Assembly: GCF_947179115.1 (NCBI RefSeq)
Contig: NZ_CAMXCI010000001.1
Coordinates: forward strand, 1,054,001-1,118,000
Length of the DNA stretch: 64,000 nt
From: Commensalibacter papalotli
Lineage (GTDB): Bacteria > Pseudomonadota > Alphaproteobacteria > Acetobacterales > Acetobacteraceae
Reading direction: 5' to 3'
Position numbers and translations under genes: made by a program. The notes beneath the pieces were generated by a model that made no database searches, was not told the origin of the DNA, and saw nothing but the letters and a program-made list of their open reading frames with translations. Positions 39,047-48,333 of the stretch are shown in pieces; position 1 is the stretch's first letter; the number at the start of each line of letters is the position of its first letter.

Positions 39047-40519
39047 ATGATAAACAAAGCCAAAAATATATTGGGTAAAAGCTTAATATATAAAAACTAT
39101 CAAATTTATTTAATATATACAGCATTTATATTTATCTTTTATGCCCCTATTTTATTACAAAAATATGTTTTTTTTGATGACTATGCTACTATGGGTAACT
39201 CTATTACCCAAACGAATGATTTTTTTGAATGGGATATTTACTCTGGCCGCTTTATCTATGCATTTTTAAGAGTTTTTGTACAGCCATACTTATCGTCCAT
39301 AGCAAGCTTTACTTGGTTAAGATTTTTCTCCGTAATATGGACACTCTTCTTTTGTATTTTTTTGCATATATTTCTTATCAAAAGAACCCAAATAACTTCT
39401 AAGTTTTTTATTTTTTTTACACCTTTATTTCTTGCGATTTTGCCATCTTTTATAGTTTTGAATGCTTGGGCCACCTGTTTTCCATATACTTTTGCCTTGG
39501 TATTAACAGGGATTGCTTATACAACTACTTTCAATACTGACCAAACAACGTCATGGTATAAAATTTCGATAGGGCTAATTTTATTAATTGGCTCTTTTTT
39601 AATATATCAGCCTGTCGGAATGGCATTTATATTCTTTGTGTTTTTATCCAGCTGTCTTGATAACCGTAAAATAAACTATTCTAATATAATAATTAGTATA
39701 ATTATGTTGGGAATGGCTATGGTGGCTAGCTTTGTCGCTGCAAAAATTATTCCTCAAATATTATATGGAAAAACATTATCTCGTACAGAAATTGCAAATA
39801 GTTTTATTAATAAATTATACTGGTTTTTTAATGAGGTCCTAAAAAACACAATAAGCAATTACCATTTAACTTCTAATATGCCTTACATTATATTGAGCAG
39901 TTTAATTTTCCTTATAGGATTATTTTTTATTACAAAACAGCAAAATGGAAAAATTAAACTCCTTATAAGCAGCGCTTCAATTTTTATAGTTGTATTTCCT
40001 AATTTAATAATTAAAGAAAATTGGGCTGCATCTCGCGTCTGCATTGGTATAGCCCTCATTATTACTACAATATTATTCTATGGACTAATTAATATAATCG
40101 AAAAAACACGCTTATATAAATTTGGAAATATTCTTATTATTAGCATATTAATAATTTTTTCTCTTCACACACAAAACTATATGTATAAAGGTTTTATTTT
40201 ATCAGAACAATTACAGTATCAAGCGATAACCCAAGAAATATCAAGCCAAATTCCTAAAAATTATGCAGGATTAGTAAGGTTTGATACCTCTACACTTTAT
40301 CAAAACAACTTTTCTACAATACGTAGGTATGATGAATTTGGGCATTATGAATTAATTGAAGAGTGGAGTTTAAGAGGTATGGCTGCATCAATTAAAAAAG
40401 AAAAAAAATTAAACTACCAAATAGAATGGAATATGGTTTTAAGTAAAAATAACCCATGTGTAGGTCAATGTATCATAATCAATACATCTAACATTACACA
40501 AAATGCGTCACCTTATTAA
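39047..40519 (+). CDS. Polytopic membrane protein, possible GtrII-like glucosyltransferase
   Basis: The 490 residues form about ten to twelve TM segments. Early in the protein VFFDDYATMGNS is followed by WDIYSGRFIYAFLRVF and LRFFSVIWTLFFCIFL, an acidic DD then GR pattern like that of GtrII-type (GT-C) glucosyltransferases that modify O-antigen. The DNA is clearly more AT-rich than the flanking genes and Ile/Asn/Lys codons dominate, suggesting transfer from another source. It sits between the lipoprotein gene and a strong terminator. Donor and acceptor are unknown. Confidence 0.6.
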   Translation: MINKAKNILGKSLIYKNYQIYLIYTAFIFIFYAPILLQKYVFFDDYATMGNSITQTNDFFEWDIYSGRFIYAFLRVFVQPYLSSIASFTWLRFFSVIWTLFFCIFLHIFLIKRTQITSKFFIFFTPLFLAILPSFIVLNAWATCFPYTFALVLTGIAYTTTFNTDQTTSWYKISIGLILLIGSFLIYQPVGMAFIFFVFLSSCLDNRKINYSNIIISIIMLGMAMVASFVAAKIIPQILYGKTLSRTEIANSFINKLYWFFNEVLKNTISNYHLTSNMPYIILSSLIFLIGLFFITKQQNGKIKLLISSASIFIVVFPNLIIKENWAASRVCIGIALIITTILFYGLINIIEKTRLYKFGNILIISILIIFSLHTQNYMYKGFILSEQLQYQAITQEISSQIPKNYAGLVRFDTSTLYQNNFSTIRRYDEFGHYELIEEWSLRGMAASIKKEKKLNYQIEWNMVLSKNNPCVGQCIIINTSNITQNASPY

Positions 40520-40532
40520 ATTGAATATCGTC

Positions 40533-40562
40533 ATTTAGGCTCATTAAAAAATGAGCCTAAAT
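40533..40562. terminator. Bidirectional terminator between convergent genes
   Basis: ATTTAGGCTCATT and AATGAGCCTAAAT form a perfect 13-bp stem with an AAAA loop, followed by ATTTT on the plus strand. It separates the AT-rich membrane protein gene from convergent aarC. Confidence 0.85.
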
Positions 40563-40565
40563 ATT

Positions 40566-42077
40566 TTATGGCAACATACTTCCAGTATCAACAAATCTTT
40601 CGTGCCATGAAAGCGCTTCTTTTAAATGATGAGGCGTATACATTGAGCCATTATCTAGACCTTTATTATAATATTCTCTCAATAAAGGTCTAAAATTGGG
40701 ATGAGCACATTTTTCAATTAATAACTCAGCACGTTGTTTAGGCGAAAGACCTCGTAGATCAGCCAACCCATGTTCAGTAACAACCGCATGAACATCCATC
40801 GAAGCATGGTCTACTCTGGATACCATTGGAACAATTGCAGAAATTGCACCGTTTTTAGCCAAAGAGGGTGTCATAAAGATTGTAAGTTTTGAGTTGCGCG
40901 CAAAATCACCAGATCCTCCAATTCCATTCATCATACGAGTACCCATAATATGCGTTGAATTAACATTACCAAAAATATCGATCTCAATCGCAGCATTCAT
41001 CGCGATACACCCAAGGCGGCGAATAATTTCCGGATGATTACTAATTTCTTGAGGTCTTAGTATAATTTTATCACGAAATTTATGAATATTATTATTAAAA
41101 TATTGAACTTTATCTGGGCTTAGTGAAAAAGAAGTTGCAGAAGCAACACTCATTTTTCCACTTTCCAACATCGTTAACATTCCATCTTGAATGACTTCAG
41201 TATAAGCCATAAGATTTTCAAAATCTTCTTTACTCAACGCCTCCATCACTGCATTTGCAACATTTCCAACACCCGATTGTAACGGCAAAAACTCTTGAGG
41301 GATTCTTCCTTCTTTCATCTCATCTTTTAAAAATTCCATTAAATGCCCAGCGATCATCCGTGCATTATCATCAGGAGGACTAAAGGGGGTATTCCGATCA
41401 TGCGAATTCGTCTCTACGATCGCTACCACTTTATCCAAATCTACCGTCATATAATCCACACCAATACGATCTGATGGATTACGAAGAGGGATGATTTCTT
41501 GAGGGTAAGTTGTCGTAACTTCCCATATATCGTGCATACCTTCTAACTCAGCAGGCTGCCAAGAGTTAACCTCTAGAATAACTTTCTTTGCACTATTTAA
41601 CCAAAGCTGATTATTTCCCACCGCAGAAGATGCTATTAAAGTGCCGTCTGCACGAATAGAAGAGAGCTCTATAATTGCAACATCCATATCTCCTATGGCG
41701 CCACTGCGATAAAAAGAGGCAACTTGACCTAAATGCATATCAAAATACGTCGTATCTCCGTTATTAATACGCTCACGCATTTTAGGGTCAGTGTTAAATG
41801 ATGATCGATAAGAAACACCATTAACTTCAGCTAGCACGCCATCCATCTGAGGGCCCGTCGAAGCGCCTGTTAACACTTTAATTTGAAACTCTTCACCTTC
41901 ACTATGCGCTTGTTTTATACGATCTGCCAAAGCCCCAGGCACAGCCTTGGGATAACCAGAACCCGTAAAACCACTGACACCGACTAAGTCACCATGTTTA
42001 ATCCATTTTGCAGCATCTTCTGCGCTGCATATTTTATGTTGTAAGCCCGAGTGATGGATACGTTTTTCCTGGCTCAT
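40566..42077 (-). CDS. aarC: Succinyl-CoA:acetate CoA-transferase
   Basis: AarC moves CoA from succinyl-CoA to acetate, replacing succinyl-CoA synthetase in the modified TCA cycle of acetic acid bacteria and helping dispose of acetate. The 503 residues compare well with the 505 of A. aceti AarC, and Glu294 (AYTEVIQDG) falls exactly at the known catalytic Glu. Other landmarks are VGVSGFTGSGYPKAVP, QSGVGNVANAV and MMNGIGGSGDFARNS. AGGGGG precedes the ATG closely. It is divergent from a metallophosphoesterase. Confidence 0.95.
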   Translation of the reverse strand: MSQEKRIHHSGLQHKICSAEDAAKWIKHGDLVGVSGFTGSGYPKAVPGALADRIKQAHSEGEEFQIKVLTGASTGPQMDGVLAEVNGVSYRSSFNTDPKMRERINNGDTTYFDMHLGQVASFYRSGAIGDMDVAIIELSSIRADGTLIASSAVGNNQLWLNSAKKVILEVNSWQPAELEGMHDIWEVTTTYPQEIIPLRNPSDRIGVDYMTVDLDKVVAIVETNSHDRNTPFSPPDDNARMIAGHLMEFLKDEMKEGRIPQEFLPLQSGVGNVANAVMEALSKEDFENLMAYTEVIQDGMLTMLESGKMSVASATSFSLSPDKVQYFNNNIHKFRDKIILRPQEISNHPEIIRRLGCIAMNAAIEIDIFGNVNSTHIMGTRMMNGIGGSGDFARNSKLTIFMTPSLAKNGAISAIVPMVSRVDHASMDVHAVVTEHGLADLRGLSPKQRAELLIEKCAHPNFRPLLREYYNKGLDNGSMYTPHHLKEALSWHERFVDTGSMLP

Positions 42078-42241
42078 AATACCCCCTATTTGTTTAATTA
42101 ACCTTTATATAACCTTTTCCTTTTTAAAAATGAGAGAAAAAATTAAAAAACACTACACAAAACAATGTGAACTCATGTGTTTGAATCATTTCTGGAAATA
42201 TATGATGCAAATTTTAATGTTTATGTTTAAAATGTTTTGTT

Positions 42242-42937
42242 ATGTCTGATTTGTTTACTTCTTACCCTAAATCTTTACGTATAATTGGCGACGTGCATGG
42301 TGACTGGCACGCCTTTCGTCATGCCGTAAACACACACCATTTTATTATACAATTGGGTGATTTGGTGGATTATGGTGCTGACAGCGCTAAAGTTATGGCG
42401 TTGATGTTAAAGGTTATTGAAGAGAAAAGAGGGTTATTTATAATCGGTAACCATGATAGAAAGTTAGGATTAGTTCTAAAAGGCCATAAACCACGCACAG
42501 ACAATGCTCTCAATGAAACAATAGAACAAATTGAAAATTATCCAGATAAAAATCTATCAGAAAAAATCATCTATGCGCTCGAACAGGCACCTGCATGGAT
42601 TGTATTAAAAAAGTTGATTTTCGTACATGCAGGCTTTCATACAAGAATGTTGATAGAGAGCCCACCATCTAATCCCTTGGCACAGATTAATCCTCTTTTA
42701 TCCAGAGCGTTATATGGAGAAACTAGTAATAAAATGTATAAAAGCGGGTATCCTGTTCGAAAACTGAAATGGGTAAACCATATTCCCGAAGGATATACTT
42801 TATATTGTGGACATGATTGTCGTTCTACTGATGGAAGACCTTGGGTTCGTAAAGGATATGCAGGTGGGACGGCTATTTTTATGGATACAGGTGCCAGCAA
42901 AGGTGGGCATTTATCTTGGGTTGATATTCCCCTATAA
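42242..42937 (+). CDS. Calcineurin-like metallophosphoesterase
   Basis: The 231 residues show the dimetal phosphatase motifs in order: GDVHGDWH (18-25), LGDLVDYG, GNHDRKLG, HAGFH and GHDCRS. This is the PrpA/ApaH-like serine/threonine phosphatase or symmetrical Ap4A hydrolase group; which substrate is used cannot be read from the sequence. It is 41 bases ahead of the chorismate mutase TTG/ATG region in the same direction. Confidence 0.88.
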   Translation: MSDLFTSYPKSLRIIGDVHGDWHAFRHAVNTHHFIIQLGDLVDYGADSAKVMALMLKVIEEKRGLFIIGNHDRKLGLVLKGHKPRTDNALNETIEQIENYPDKNLSEKIIYALEQAPAWIVLKKLIFVHAGFHTRMLIESPPSNPLAQINPLLSRALYGETSNKMYKSGYPVRKLKWVNHIPEGYTLYCGHDCRSTDGRPWVRKGYAGGTAIFMDTGASKGGHLSWVDIPL

Positions 42938-42990
42938 ATATTGCTAGTGTAATTAAAGTGACTTTTTATTTTATATGATTGGATATTATA

Positions 42991-43299
42991 ATGGCCTCTT
43001 CTGAAGAAGCATTAGAGCAATTACAAAAGCTTCGCCTCAGTATTGATAATATTGACAATGCTTTGATTCATATCCTAGCTGAGCGTTTTCGATTAACACA
43101 AAGTGTTGGAGAGCTCAAAGCAACATATAATTTACCAGCTGCTGATCCTCAAAGAGAAGCTAAACAAATAGCACGCCTGCGTGAAATGGCTCAATCTGCG
43201 CGTTTAAATCCTGATTTCGCTGAAAAATTTCTTAATTTTATCATCACAGAAGTCATACAACATCACAAAGCTATTGCTGAACAAAAAGACCAAAGATAA
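42991..43299 (+). CDS. Chorismate mutase, monofunctional AroQ type
   Basis: Converts chorismate to prephenate for Phe and Tyr synthesis. The all-helical fold is evident in LRLSIDNIDNALIHILAERF, VGELKATYNLPAADPQRE and the C-terminal FLNFIITEVIQHHKAI. Start at the ATG 42991 (MASSEEALEQ, 102 residues); a TTG four codons upstream is less likely. The stop overlaps the next ATG by one base (TAATG), so it is coupled to the SixA-like gene. No prephenate enzyme is fused or adjacent. Confidence 0.92.
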   Translation: MASSEEALEQLQKLRLSIDNIDNALIHILAERFRLTQSVGELKATYNLPAADPQREAKQIARLREMAQSARLNPDFAEKFLNFIITEVIQHHKAIAEQKDQR

Positions 43300-43811
43300 T
43301 GTCAACCAATCCTTATTTAACTCTTTTTATTCTTAGGCATGGTAAGGCAAGCGATCATGCAAATACAGATTTTGATCGCCCTTTAACAAAAAAAGGGCAA
43401 CAACAGGCTGCTGAAAAAGGGCTGATTTTAAAACAAAAGTTACCCTTTATAAACACAATTTTTTGTAGCTCAGCACTTCGAACTCGTGAAACGTTACAAT
43501 ACTCTAATTTAGATCACGATCAATCACACATCTTTATCCAAAAAGAACTATATCTTTGTAAACCTGAAGTTTTATTAGCACATATTAACCAAATTGATCA
43601 TGGAAAATCTGCACTTTTAATTGGTCATAATCCAGGACTACATCAGTTCGCTTATAATTTGTTACCATTATACTCTAAAACACGGACACCACAAGAGGAT
43701 GCCTTATCAGCATCTTTTCCCAAATGTGCCCTTGCCGAATTTCAATTCTCTTGTTCTGATTGGTCTCAAATTAACTGGCACCAAGGCTCTTTGATTTCGT
43801 TTGATCGGTAA
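43299..43811 (+). CDS. SixA-like histidine phosphatase
   Basis: A phosphoglycerate-mutase-fold phosphatase of 170 residues: RHGKASDHANTDFDRPLTKKG (catalytic His at about 14), SSALRTRETLQY, and LIGHNPGLHQFAYNLL with the second His. SixA removes phosphate from the HPt domain of histidine kinases or from the PTS protein NPr in E. coli. It sits just before gltA. In A. aceti I recall a SixA-like gene (aarB) between aarA and aarC, which fits this cluster. Confidence 0.88.
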   Translation: MSTNPYLTLFILRHGKASDHANTDFDRPLTKKGQQQAAEKGLILKQKLPFINTIFCSSALRTRETLQYSNLDHDQSHIFIQKELYLCKPEVLLAHINQIDHGKSALLIGHNPGLHQFAYNLLPLYSKTRTPQEDALSASFPKCALAEFQFSCSDWSQINWHQGSLISFDR

Positions 43812-43896
43812 AATTTACTCGCCTCGCATAGACGTTACAATTAATACCTTTATTTTTTGTTATATTATTTTAAACAAATATTTTAGGAGTACCTGT

Positions 43897-45207
43897 ATGA
43901 CACAGACCACACCGTCTTTTACCCCTCCTCAAGATGAGGGCGCTGTCAAAATCTCTTACAAGGGTAAAAGTTCAACTTTTCCAGTTTTGACAGGGACCAG
44001 TGGCAATAATGTTATCGATATCCGCAACTTACAAAAAGATTTAGATTTATTTACCTTTGACCCTGGTCTTGGCACGACAGCATCTTGTGAAAGTAAGATT
44101 ACATTTATTGATGGTGATAAAGGTGTCCTACTTTACCGAGGTTATCCCATAACACAACTTGCAGAGCATTCAAGCTTTCCAGAAGTTGCTTATTTATTAC
44201 TTTATGGCAATTTACCCACACGACATGAATATAAAGTATTCGTCGATCGCCTAGAAGAAAAATCATTATTACATGAACAAATCCGCAATTTCTTTAACGG
44301 ATTCCGTCGTGATGCTCATCCTATGTCTATTCTTTGTGGAACAGTTGCGGGTTTGTCTGCGTTCTATCCCGAAGGCACTGATACTTCAAACGAAGAAAGC
44401 CGCGACATTGCCGCAGTACATTTAATTGCAAAAATCCCTACAATTGCGGCATGGGCTTATAAATATTCTCGTGGAGAACCTTTTGTATATCCAAGAGCGG
44501 ATTATTCCTATTCTGAAAATTTTCTGAATATGCTTTTTGCTCGCCCTGATACCCCATACCAAATTAACCCTATCTTTAGTAAGGCTATGGATCGTATTTT
44601 GATCTTACACGCAGATCATGAACAAAATGCCTCAACCTCTACTGTAAGATTAACAGGCTCTACTGGTGCACATCCATTTGCATGTATTGCTGCTGGAATT
44701 GCTGCTTTGTGGGGACCTGCTCATGGTGGGGCTAACGAAGCTGTTTTAAAAATGCTGCATACTATTGGTTCGAAAGAAAATATTCCTGATTATATTGCTC
44801 AAGTTAAAGATAAAAATAGTGACGTCAGACTGATGGGATTCGGCCATCGGGTATATAAAAACTTTGATCCCAGAGCTAAGATCATGAAAAAAACTTGTGA
44901 TGAAGTCTTAAATGAATTAGGCGAGCAAGACCCATTGCTTGAATTAGCGATGGAGCTTGAAAAATACGCTTTACAAGATGATTATTTTGTTCAACGTAAA
45001 CTTTATCCTAATGTCGATTTCTACTCTGGCATTATTTTTAAAGCGATGGGCATTCCAGAAAGCATGTTCACAGCATTATTTGCTGTTGCTCGTACAGTAG
45101 GATGGGTCAGCCAATGGAAAGAAGCTTTTAACGACCCTTTACGCAGAATATATCGCCCTCGCCAATTATATACTGGCCCAGGTGAACGCGATCTGTGGCC
45201 AAGATAA
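43897..45207 (+). CDS. gltA: Citrate synthase (AarA-like)
   Basis: Condenses oxaloacetate with acetyl-CoA. Start at ATG 43897 (MTQTTPSFTPPQDEG) with AGGAG seven bases upstream gives 436 residues, the same as A. aceti AarA; the frame is open 32 codons further but overlaps the SixA-like gene. Active-site groups are GPAHGGANEAV (His), GFGHRVYKNFDPRAKI (His) and YPNVDFYSGI (Asp). Long N-terminus and type II residues suggest the hexameric NADH-sensitive form. With aarC it forms the acetate-oxidising core of this region. Confidence 0.97.
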   Translation: MTQTTPSFTPPQDEGAVKISYKGKSSTFPVLTGTSGNNVIDIRNLQKDLDLFTFDPGLGTTASCESKITFIDGDKGVLLYRGYPITQLAEHSSFPEVAYLLLYGNLPTRHEYKVFVDRLEEKSLLHEQIRNFFNGFRRDAHPMSILCGTVAGLSAFYPEGTDTSNEESRDIAAVHLIAKIPTIAAWAYKYSRGEPFVYPRADYSYSENFLNMLFARPDTPYQINPIFSKAMDRILILHADHEQNASTSTVRLTGSTGAHPFACIAAGIAALWGPAHGGANEAVLKMLHTIGSKENIPDYIAQVKDKNSDVRLMGFGHRVYKNFDPRAKIMKKTCDEVLNELGEQDPLLELAMELEKYALQDDYFVQRKLYPNVDFYSGIIFKAMGIPESMFTALFAVARTVGWVSQWKEAFNDPLRRIYRPRQLYTGPGERDLWPR

Positions 45208-45244
45208 TAATAATTAAATAAATTGTAAAAGATTATATACTAAT

Positions 45245-45272
45245 CAGGGAGTTTAATGATTTAAACTTCCTG
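45245..45272. terminator. Bidirectional hairpin after gltA
   Basis: CAGGGAGTTTAA pairs with TTAAACTTCCTG (one G-U) around TGAT. It overlaps the stop codon of the convergent small gene, and serves both sides by position. Confidence 0.6.
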
Positions 45273-45516
45273 AAGTATCAGGGCAATCACAACCCCTCGT
45301 TTTTCCTTGTGCACCAGTATAAAAATGATGATCAATCCATTCAGAAACTAGCAAACGTGCCTCTGTTATCGAAGATTCTGGATGATAAATTCTATATAAA
45401 TTTGTGCAGCTTTGAAAAATTTGCATTTCACCTACACCAGCAGATTTTAACTCTTGATAAGCCGTAATAACGGAGCGTTCACAACGACGCTGTATATCAT
45501 TTACCTGAATAATCAC
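45253..45516 (-). CDS. Small protein of unknown function (GTG start)
   Basis: The 87-residue product is not assigned. It begins at GTG with GGGAAT upstream; no in-frame ATG is near. Composition is protein-like: IQRRCERSVITAYQELKSAG looks helical, followed by LYRIYHPESSITEARLLVSEWIDHH. Five cysteines (at about 13, 36 and near the end, CDCPD) are unusual for such a small cytoplasmic protein. It lies convergent to gltA. A 10-bp triple repeat stands ahead of it. Confidence 0.6.
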   Translation of the reverse strand: MIIQVNDIQRRCERSVITAYQELKSAGVGEMQIFQSCTNLYRIYHPESSITEARLLVSEWIDHHFYTGAQGKTRGCDCPDTSGSLNH

Positions 45517-45538
45517 AACTTATTCCCATTTGTATCAA

Positions 45539-45568
45539 TTAACTTTAGTTAACTTTAATTAACCTTTC
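45539..45568. repeat. Three tandem 10-bp repeats upstream of a small gene
   Basis: TTAACTTTAG, TTAACTTTAA and TTAACCTTTC follow each other without gaps, about 22 bases ahead of the minus-strand GTG at 45516 and 170 bases ahead of pyrE. The helical-turn period would suit a regulator-binding array. Confidence 0.4.
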
Positions 45569-45736
45569 CTTAAGAATAAGAACCAATAGCATTATAGTAA
45601 AGCCACTTTATAACAATGTATCGATTATTCTTTTTTTCTTTTGACATATTTAACACGATAATTACTGATTTTTTATAAAAAACCATATATAAAAGGTAAA
45701 TATCATAAAGTAAGATTTTTTAACAAGGCACGCACT

Positions 45737-46489
45737 ATGTCTCAAACAAATGCCAGAAAACAACCACGCTCTCCTCGTATGACAGAATGGGATCGTGACG
45801 CAGCACTAATTACTGCAAGACTACTCCTTGAAATTAAGGCCGTAAATTACCGTCCAGAAGATCCATATCTTTTAACCGCCGGTTGGAAATCTCCTGTATA
45901 TATTGACTGTCGTAAAATTATTTTCTTTCCCAGAGCCAGAGCAAAAATTATTGAGCTTGGTGTAGAAAAAATTTGCCGTCACGTCGGTTACGAATCTTTT
46001 GATGCCGTTGTTGGCGGTGAAACCGCAGGAATTCCTTTTGCTGCATGGTTTGCTGATCGTATGATGACCCCTATGGCTTATGTACGTAAAAAACCAAAAG
46101 GCTTTGGCCGTAATGCACAGATCGAAGGCGACGTTCCTGAAAATATGCGCACGCTCTTGGTCGAAGATTTAACAACAGATGGTATGTCTAAAATTGGTTT
46201 TGCCAAAGCACTTCGTGATGCTGGCGCCATTGTTGACCATGCTTTTGTTGTATTTTTCTACGGTGTATTTTCAAGTGCTTATCAAACATTAAGTGATATG
46301 GGCATTACTCTGCATTCCCTTTGCACTTGGTGGGATATTTTAGAAGTAAGTTCCGAGTATCCTTATTTCTCTAATGGCGACACATCTGAAATCAGACGTT
46401 TCTTAGAAGACCCATGCGCTTGGTCTGCGAAACATGGTGGTGTCAGCAATGAACAAGAAGCTCTTGCTTATAAAAAAGCACGTTTGTAA
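45737..46489 (+). CDS. pyrE: Orotate phosphoribosyltransferase
   Basis: Forms OMP from orotate and PRPP in pyrimidine synthesis. The 250-residue protein has the PRPP loop TLLVEDLTTDGMSK and the AYVRKKPKGFGRNAQIEG loop, the flexible catalytic region. It is longer than the usual 210-230 residues, with a basic N-terminal extension (MSQTNARKQPRSPRMTEWDR) of the type seen in some alphaproteobacteria. AAGG is eight bases before the ATG. A perfect TTGACA lies at 45641 but without a good -10 partner. murI follows after 21 bases. Confidence 0.95.
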   Translation: MSQTNARKQPRSPRMTEWDRDAALITARLLLEIKAVNYRPEDPYLLTAGWKSPVYIDCRKIIFFPRARAKIIELGVEKICRHVGYESFDAVVGGETAGIPFAAWFADRMMTPMAYVRKKPKGFGRNAQIEGDVPENMRTLLVEDLTTDGMSKIGFAKALRDAGAIVDHAFVVFFYGVFSSAYQTLSDMGITLHSLCTWWDILEVSSEYPYFSNGDTSEIRRFLEDPCAWSAKHGGVSNEQEALAYKKARL

Positions 46490-46510
46490 CCCTTAAAACC
46501 AATCATATAA

Positions 46511-47338
46511 ATGTCTTATCATATTCTTGCATTTGATTCTGGTATCGGAGGCATCGGCATTGTTCGAAGCCTCTTTGAACAAGCTCAACAGACTAACTTA
46601 AATCTGTCCATTGATTATTTGGCAGATAATTTGGTTTTCCCTTATGGTGAGCAAGAAGACAATTTTCTTATCCAAAGAATTATAACATTAATTGGTAAGG
46701 CAATAGATAAACTTGAACCTGATCTGGTCATTATTGCTTGTAATACTGCTAGTACTATTGCCCTTCAGGCGCTTAGGGAGCATTATCCTAACACTGAGTT
46801 TGTTGGTTGTGTTCCCCCTATTCGTTGGGCAGCTCGGATCAGCCAAACGAAACATATAGGCCTGTTAGCAACCCGTGCCACTGTGCAGCGCCCCTATCTT
46901 AAAAGTTTAAAAGAGCAATTTGCTGCTGATTGTCAATTGATCGGCTATGGTTCACCAATTTTAGCCAAAATTGCCGAACAAATTTTTCGTCAAGAGTCTT
47001 ATAATCCTGAAAATATTGCCCAAGAAATTCACGCACTTTTAAGTATGCCTAGTGCAGAACAAATCGATACAGTATGTCTAGGGTGCACACATTACACATT
47101 TGTCTTGCCCCATTTACAAGAGCTATCCCCTCGCCATATTCAATGGCTTGATCCAGCAAATGCCGTTGCTAAACATGCTTTGGATCTAATAGCAGCAAAA
47201 ACAATTACGCCCAATAATAATACACCACGCACTAACCGTTTCTATTATACTGCCTTACCTAATGAAGATAAAGCTTTACTAGAACAGATTACGTATATGG
47301 GATATACAAAGTTACGTCATTTCCAATCTCAGAAATGA
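46511..47338 (+). CDS. murI: Glutamate racemase
   Basis: Supplies D-glutamate for peptidoglycan. The 275 residues show the two catalytic cysteines in VIIACNTASTIALQ and VCLGCTHYTFVLPHL, and the FDSGIGGIGIVRSL N-terminus. It follows pyrE closely and probably shares its transcript. Its last ten bases overlap the 3' end of the convergent polyprenyl synthase gene, so no terminator lies between them. Confidence 0.96.
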   Translation: MSYHILAFDSGIGGIGIVRSLFEQAQQTNLNLSIDYLADNLVFPYGEQEDNFLIQRIITLIGKAIDKLEPDLVIIACNTASTIALQALREHYPNTEFVGCVPPIRWAARISQTKHIGLLATRATVQRPYLKSLKEQFAADCQLIGYGSPILAKIAEQIFRQESYNPENIAQEIHALLSMPSAEQIDTVCLGCTHYTFVLPHLQELSPRHIQWLDPANAVAKHALDLIAAKTITPNNNTPRTNRFYYTALPNEDKALLEQITYMGYTKLRHFQSQK

Positions 47339-48333
47339 CGCGTTACTGTGTATCGCGCAATTTCTTCAAACAAAGAATGCAATTCCCCTTCGGGGAAATG
47401 ACGAATAGCATCACATGCCTTATTCGCAAAAGACATCGCTTCTTTTAAAGTTTCCTCAAGAGCCTGATGCTCATTAATCAAAGACAAAGCATGTTCAAGA
47501 TCTTGATCCGTTTGATCGCAACTTTCAATGACACGTTCCCAGAATTTCTTTTCCTCTGCATCTGCCTTTTGATAAGCAATTAGAATTGGATAGGTAATTT
47601 TACCTTCACGAAAATCATCACCAACCGTCTTGCCTAACTCTTCTTGTTTTGCAGAATAATCCAAAGCATCATCTACAAGCTGAAAAGCCATACCGAGATT
47701 CAAACCATAATTCTCTAAAGCTTCTTCATCTTTTACAGTAGAATCAGCAACAATAGCACCGACTCGACAAGATGCTGCAAACAAAGCTGCTGTTTTTCCA
47801 TAAATGACTTCATAATAACGTGCAATCGATGTCGACAAATCATTTTGCGTGGTCATTTGCAACAATTCACCTTCGGCGATTGTCGCACAAGCCTGAGAAA
47901 TAACACGCATGACGTCCAAAGACCCATCTTCGGTCATAATTTGAAAAGCACGAGCGAATAAAAAATCACCTCCTAAAACAGAGGCGGCATTGCCAAACAC
48001 AACATTGGCGCTATCCGCACCTCGACGCAATTTACTTTCATCAACAACATCATCATGTAATAAAGTGGATGTATGTAAAAACTCGATACTAGTTGCCAAT
48101 CGAACATGACGAGGCATACTACCTTGAGAGAGTTGCTCATACCCACATAATCGAGCAGAAGCTAAGGTTAATAAAGGACGTAGCCGTTTACCCCCCGCAA
48201 CAATAAGATGGGCTGCCAGCTGTGAAACCAAATCCACAGAGCTTTGCATTCTATCCATAATAAGACGATTACAAAGCTCCATATCACTGGCCAAGTAATC
48301 TAATAATTTTTGTAGAGGTTCTTTTGTATCCAT
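47329..48333 (-). CDS. ispB: Long-chain polyprenyl diphosphate synthase (ubiquinone side chain)
   Basis: A trans-prenyltransferase of 334 residues that makes the C40-C50 chain for ubiquinone. The first Asp-rich motif is LLHDDVVDESKLRRG and the second QLVDDALDYSA. GGKRLRPLLTLASA is the IPP-binding Lys-Arg stretch. Chain length cannot be read with certainty, so octa- to decaprenyl are all possible. It is divergent from the methyltransferase gene, an arrangement also common in relatives. Confidence 0.93.
   Translation of the reverse strand: MDTKEPLQKLLDYLASDMELCNRLIMDRMQSSVDLVSQLAAHLIVAGGKRLRPLLTLASARLCGYEQLSQGSMPRHVRLATSIEFLHTSTLLHDDVVDESKLRRGADSANVVFGNAASVLGGDFLFARAFQIMTEDGSLDVMRVISQACATIAEGELLQMTTQNDLSTSIARYYEVIYGKTAALFAASCRVGAIVADSTVKDEEALENYGLNLGMAFQLVDDALDYSAKQEELGKTVGDDFREGKITYPILIAYQKADAEEKKFWERVIESCDQTDQDLEHALSLINEHQALEETLKEAMSFANKACDAIRHFPEGELHSLFEEIARYTVTRHF

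Noticed and set aside
39047..40519. AT-rich gene as part of a prophage or genomic island
   Set aside because: Only one gene stands out; neighbours are chromosomal genes and there is no integrase, tRNA junction or phage gene.
43801..43896. Extension of citrate synthase by 32 residues
   Set aside because: It overlaps the preceding gene and has no ribosome site, while ATG 43897 has AGGAG at seven bases.
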